Source: JBGSWC01 sp041752635
GTDB lineage: Bacteria; Planctomycetota; Planctomycetia; Pirellulales; Lacipirellulaceae
DNA length: 5,908 nucleotides
Assembly: GCA_041752635.1 (NCBI GenBank)
Contig: JBGSWC010000348.1
Span: 1-5,908, forward strand
Direction: 5' to 3'
A program made the translations under genes and the position numbers. The notes under the pieces were generated by a model. It saw only the letters and a list, made by a program, of their open reading frames with translations. It was not told the DNA's origin and searched no databases. Shown here piece after piece: positions 5,438-5,908 of this stretch. Position 1 is the first letter of the stretch, and each line of letters begins with the position of its first letter.

Positions 5438-5908
5438 ATGTCCGTGCCCAAAATCAGCCTTAAATTGCCCTGCCGGGCAGTTCCACTGGTTATTGTTGAG
5501 AGTTGGTTGTTGATCGTCGCAGTGGTCGCAATCGGCTTTTCGGAGATGGCATCGGGTGAAGCCCCGCTTTCCGCTTCAGTCGACGAAGATGCTAGCTCCT
5601 TTCTGCTCTTCAATTCGCCTGGTCAAACGTGGGAACCCTTGCCAGTTGCGGAGCTCGACGACTTGAAGCTTCGTCTGGATGCCCTAGAGCAGGCCGTGGG
5701 AAAATACGGCGTGGGGGAGGCGATCGTCAAAGAACCAGAGCGCGAGTCGGACGACAAATGGAACGTGAAACTCGGCGGGCACGTGCAACTCGACTACATC
5801 ACTTGGTCTGACGCCGATCCGGCCATCGTCGATGCCGAGAACTATTTCAACTATCGACGACTGCGACTGGTAGCGGACGGCACCGGATACAAGCAATTCG
5901 ACTTCCGG
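5438..5908 (+). CDS. OprP/OprO-type (phosphate-selective-like) outer-membrane porin, N-terminal part, cut by the window edge
   Basis: This open frame runs off the right edge with 157 codons visible. It begins with a basic segment and a long hydrophobic stretch (about residues 14-34) ending near EMASGEA, a probable signal peptide, though Glu21 interrupts the core. A short coiled-coil-like heptad follows (LDDLKLRLDALEQAV, 73-87). Next come WNVKLGGHVQLDYITW (108-123) and YFNYRRLRLVADGTGYKQF (136-154). This order of coiled coil, 'G..QLDY' first strand, acidic loop and 'Y.RRLRL...G' strands is typical of the porin O/P family that is abundant in planctomycetes. Such proteins form outer-membrane channels for anions or small solutes. 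Phosphate specificity cannot be judged from the part seen. The 283-bp gap upstream suggests its own promoter. A normal family member would need a further 300 or so residues beyond the window. Confidence 0.8.
   Translation, partial: MSVPKISLKLPCRAVPLVIVESWLLIVAVVAIGFSEMASGEAPLSASVDEDASSFLLFNSPGQTWEPLPVAELDDLKLRLDALEQAVGKYGVGEAIVKEPERESDDKWNVKLGGHVQLDYITWSDADPAIVDAENYFNYRRLRLVADGTGYKQFDFR

Noticed and set aside
5341..5613. A minus-strand open frame whose end (LILGTDIGPL, PNPRWFNYDT) looks protein-like
   Set aside because: Its first half lies opposite the porin start, its upstream part is low in character, and I recognise no family. A degraded gene remnant in the spacer is possible, but the sequence alone does not support it.
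1..5908. CRISPR array, insertion sequence, integrase site, tRNA or rRNA
   Set aside because: No regularly spaced repeats, transposase or integrase motifs, terminal inverted repeats, or tRNA/rRNA-like sequences were seen on either strand.

Overview
This 5.9 kb window looks like chromosomal DNA from a planctomycete, most likely of the Pirellula/Blastopirellula/Rhodopirellula group. The grounds are the mix of genes: a PSP1-domain protein, a Bacillus-type biotin synthase, a long secreted protein with four DUF11/CARDB-like repeats, a small lipoprotein of a type I associate with planctomycetes, and an OprP/OprO-like porin. Moderately high GC and several starts without a clear Shine-Dalgarno site also fit. 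The assignment is inferred from protein recognition; there is no rRNA or other phylogenetic marker here.

Layout. Positions 1-218 (minus) hold the first 72 codons of a PSP1-domain gene that leaves the left edge. A 195-bp divergent spacer (219-413) separates it from bioB (414-1424, plus), which encodes biotin synthase with all expected Fe-S ligands. A 238-bp spacer with small hairpins and a TAAAAT box leads to an 861-residue exported protein (1663-4248): signal peptide, about 360 residues of Ser/Thr/Ala-rich low-complexity sequence, then four Ig-like repeats. A 10-bp-stem hairpin lies between it and a lipoprotein gene (4333-5154). A 283-bp spacer (5155-5437) carries a nested inverted repeat and an exact 10-bp tandem duplication. 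Finally, a porin gene starts at 5438 and runs off the right edge with 157 codons visible.

How the genes relate. The three genes on the right (DUF11 protein, lipoprotein, porin) all encode exported envelope proteins and share one strand, so a cell-surface theme is plausible. The gaps (84 and 283 bp) and the structures inside them argue against a tightly coupled operon. bioB has no other biotin genes beside it here, and the PSP1 gene has no evident functional link to it. There are no tRNA or rRNA genes, CRISPR arrays, transposases or integrases. I found no convincing new multi-gene system. The most interesting items are the structured spacer ahead of the porin, the hairpin enclosing a possible start codon at 4297, and the architecture of the DUF11 protein.
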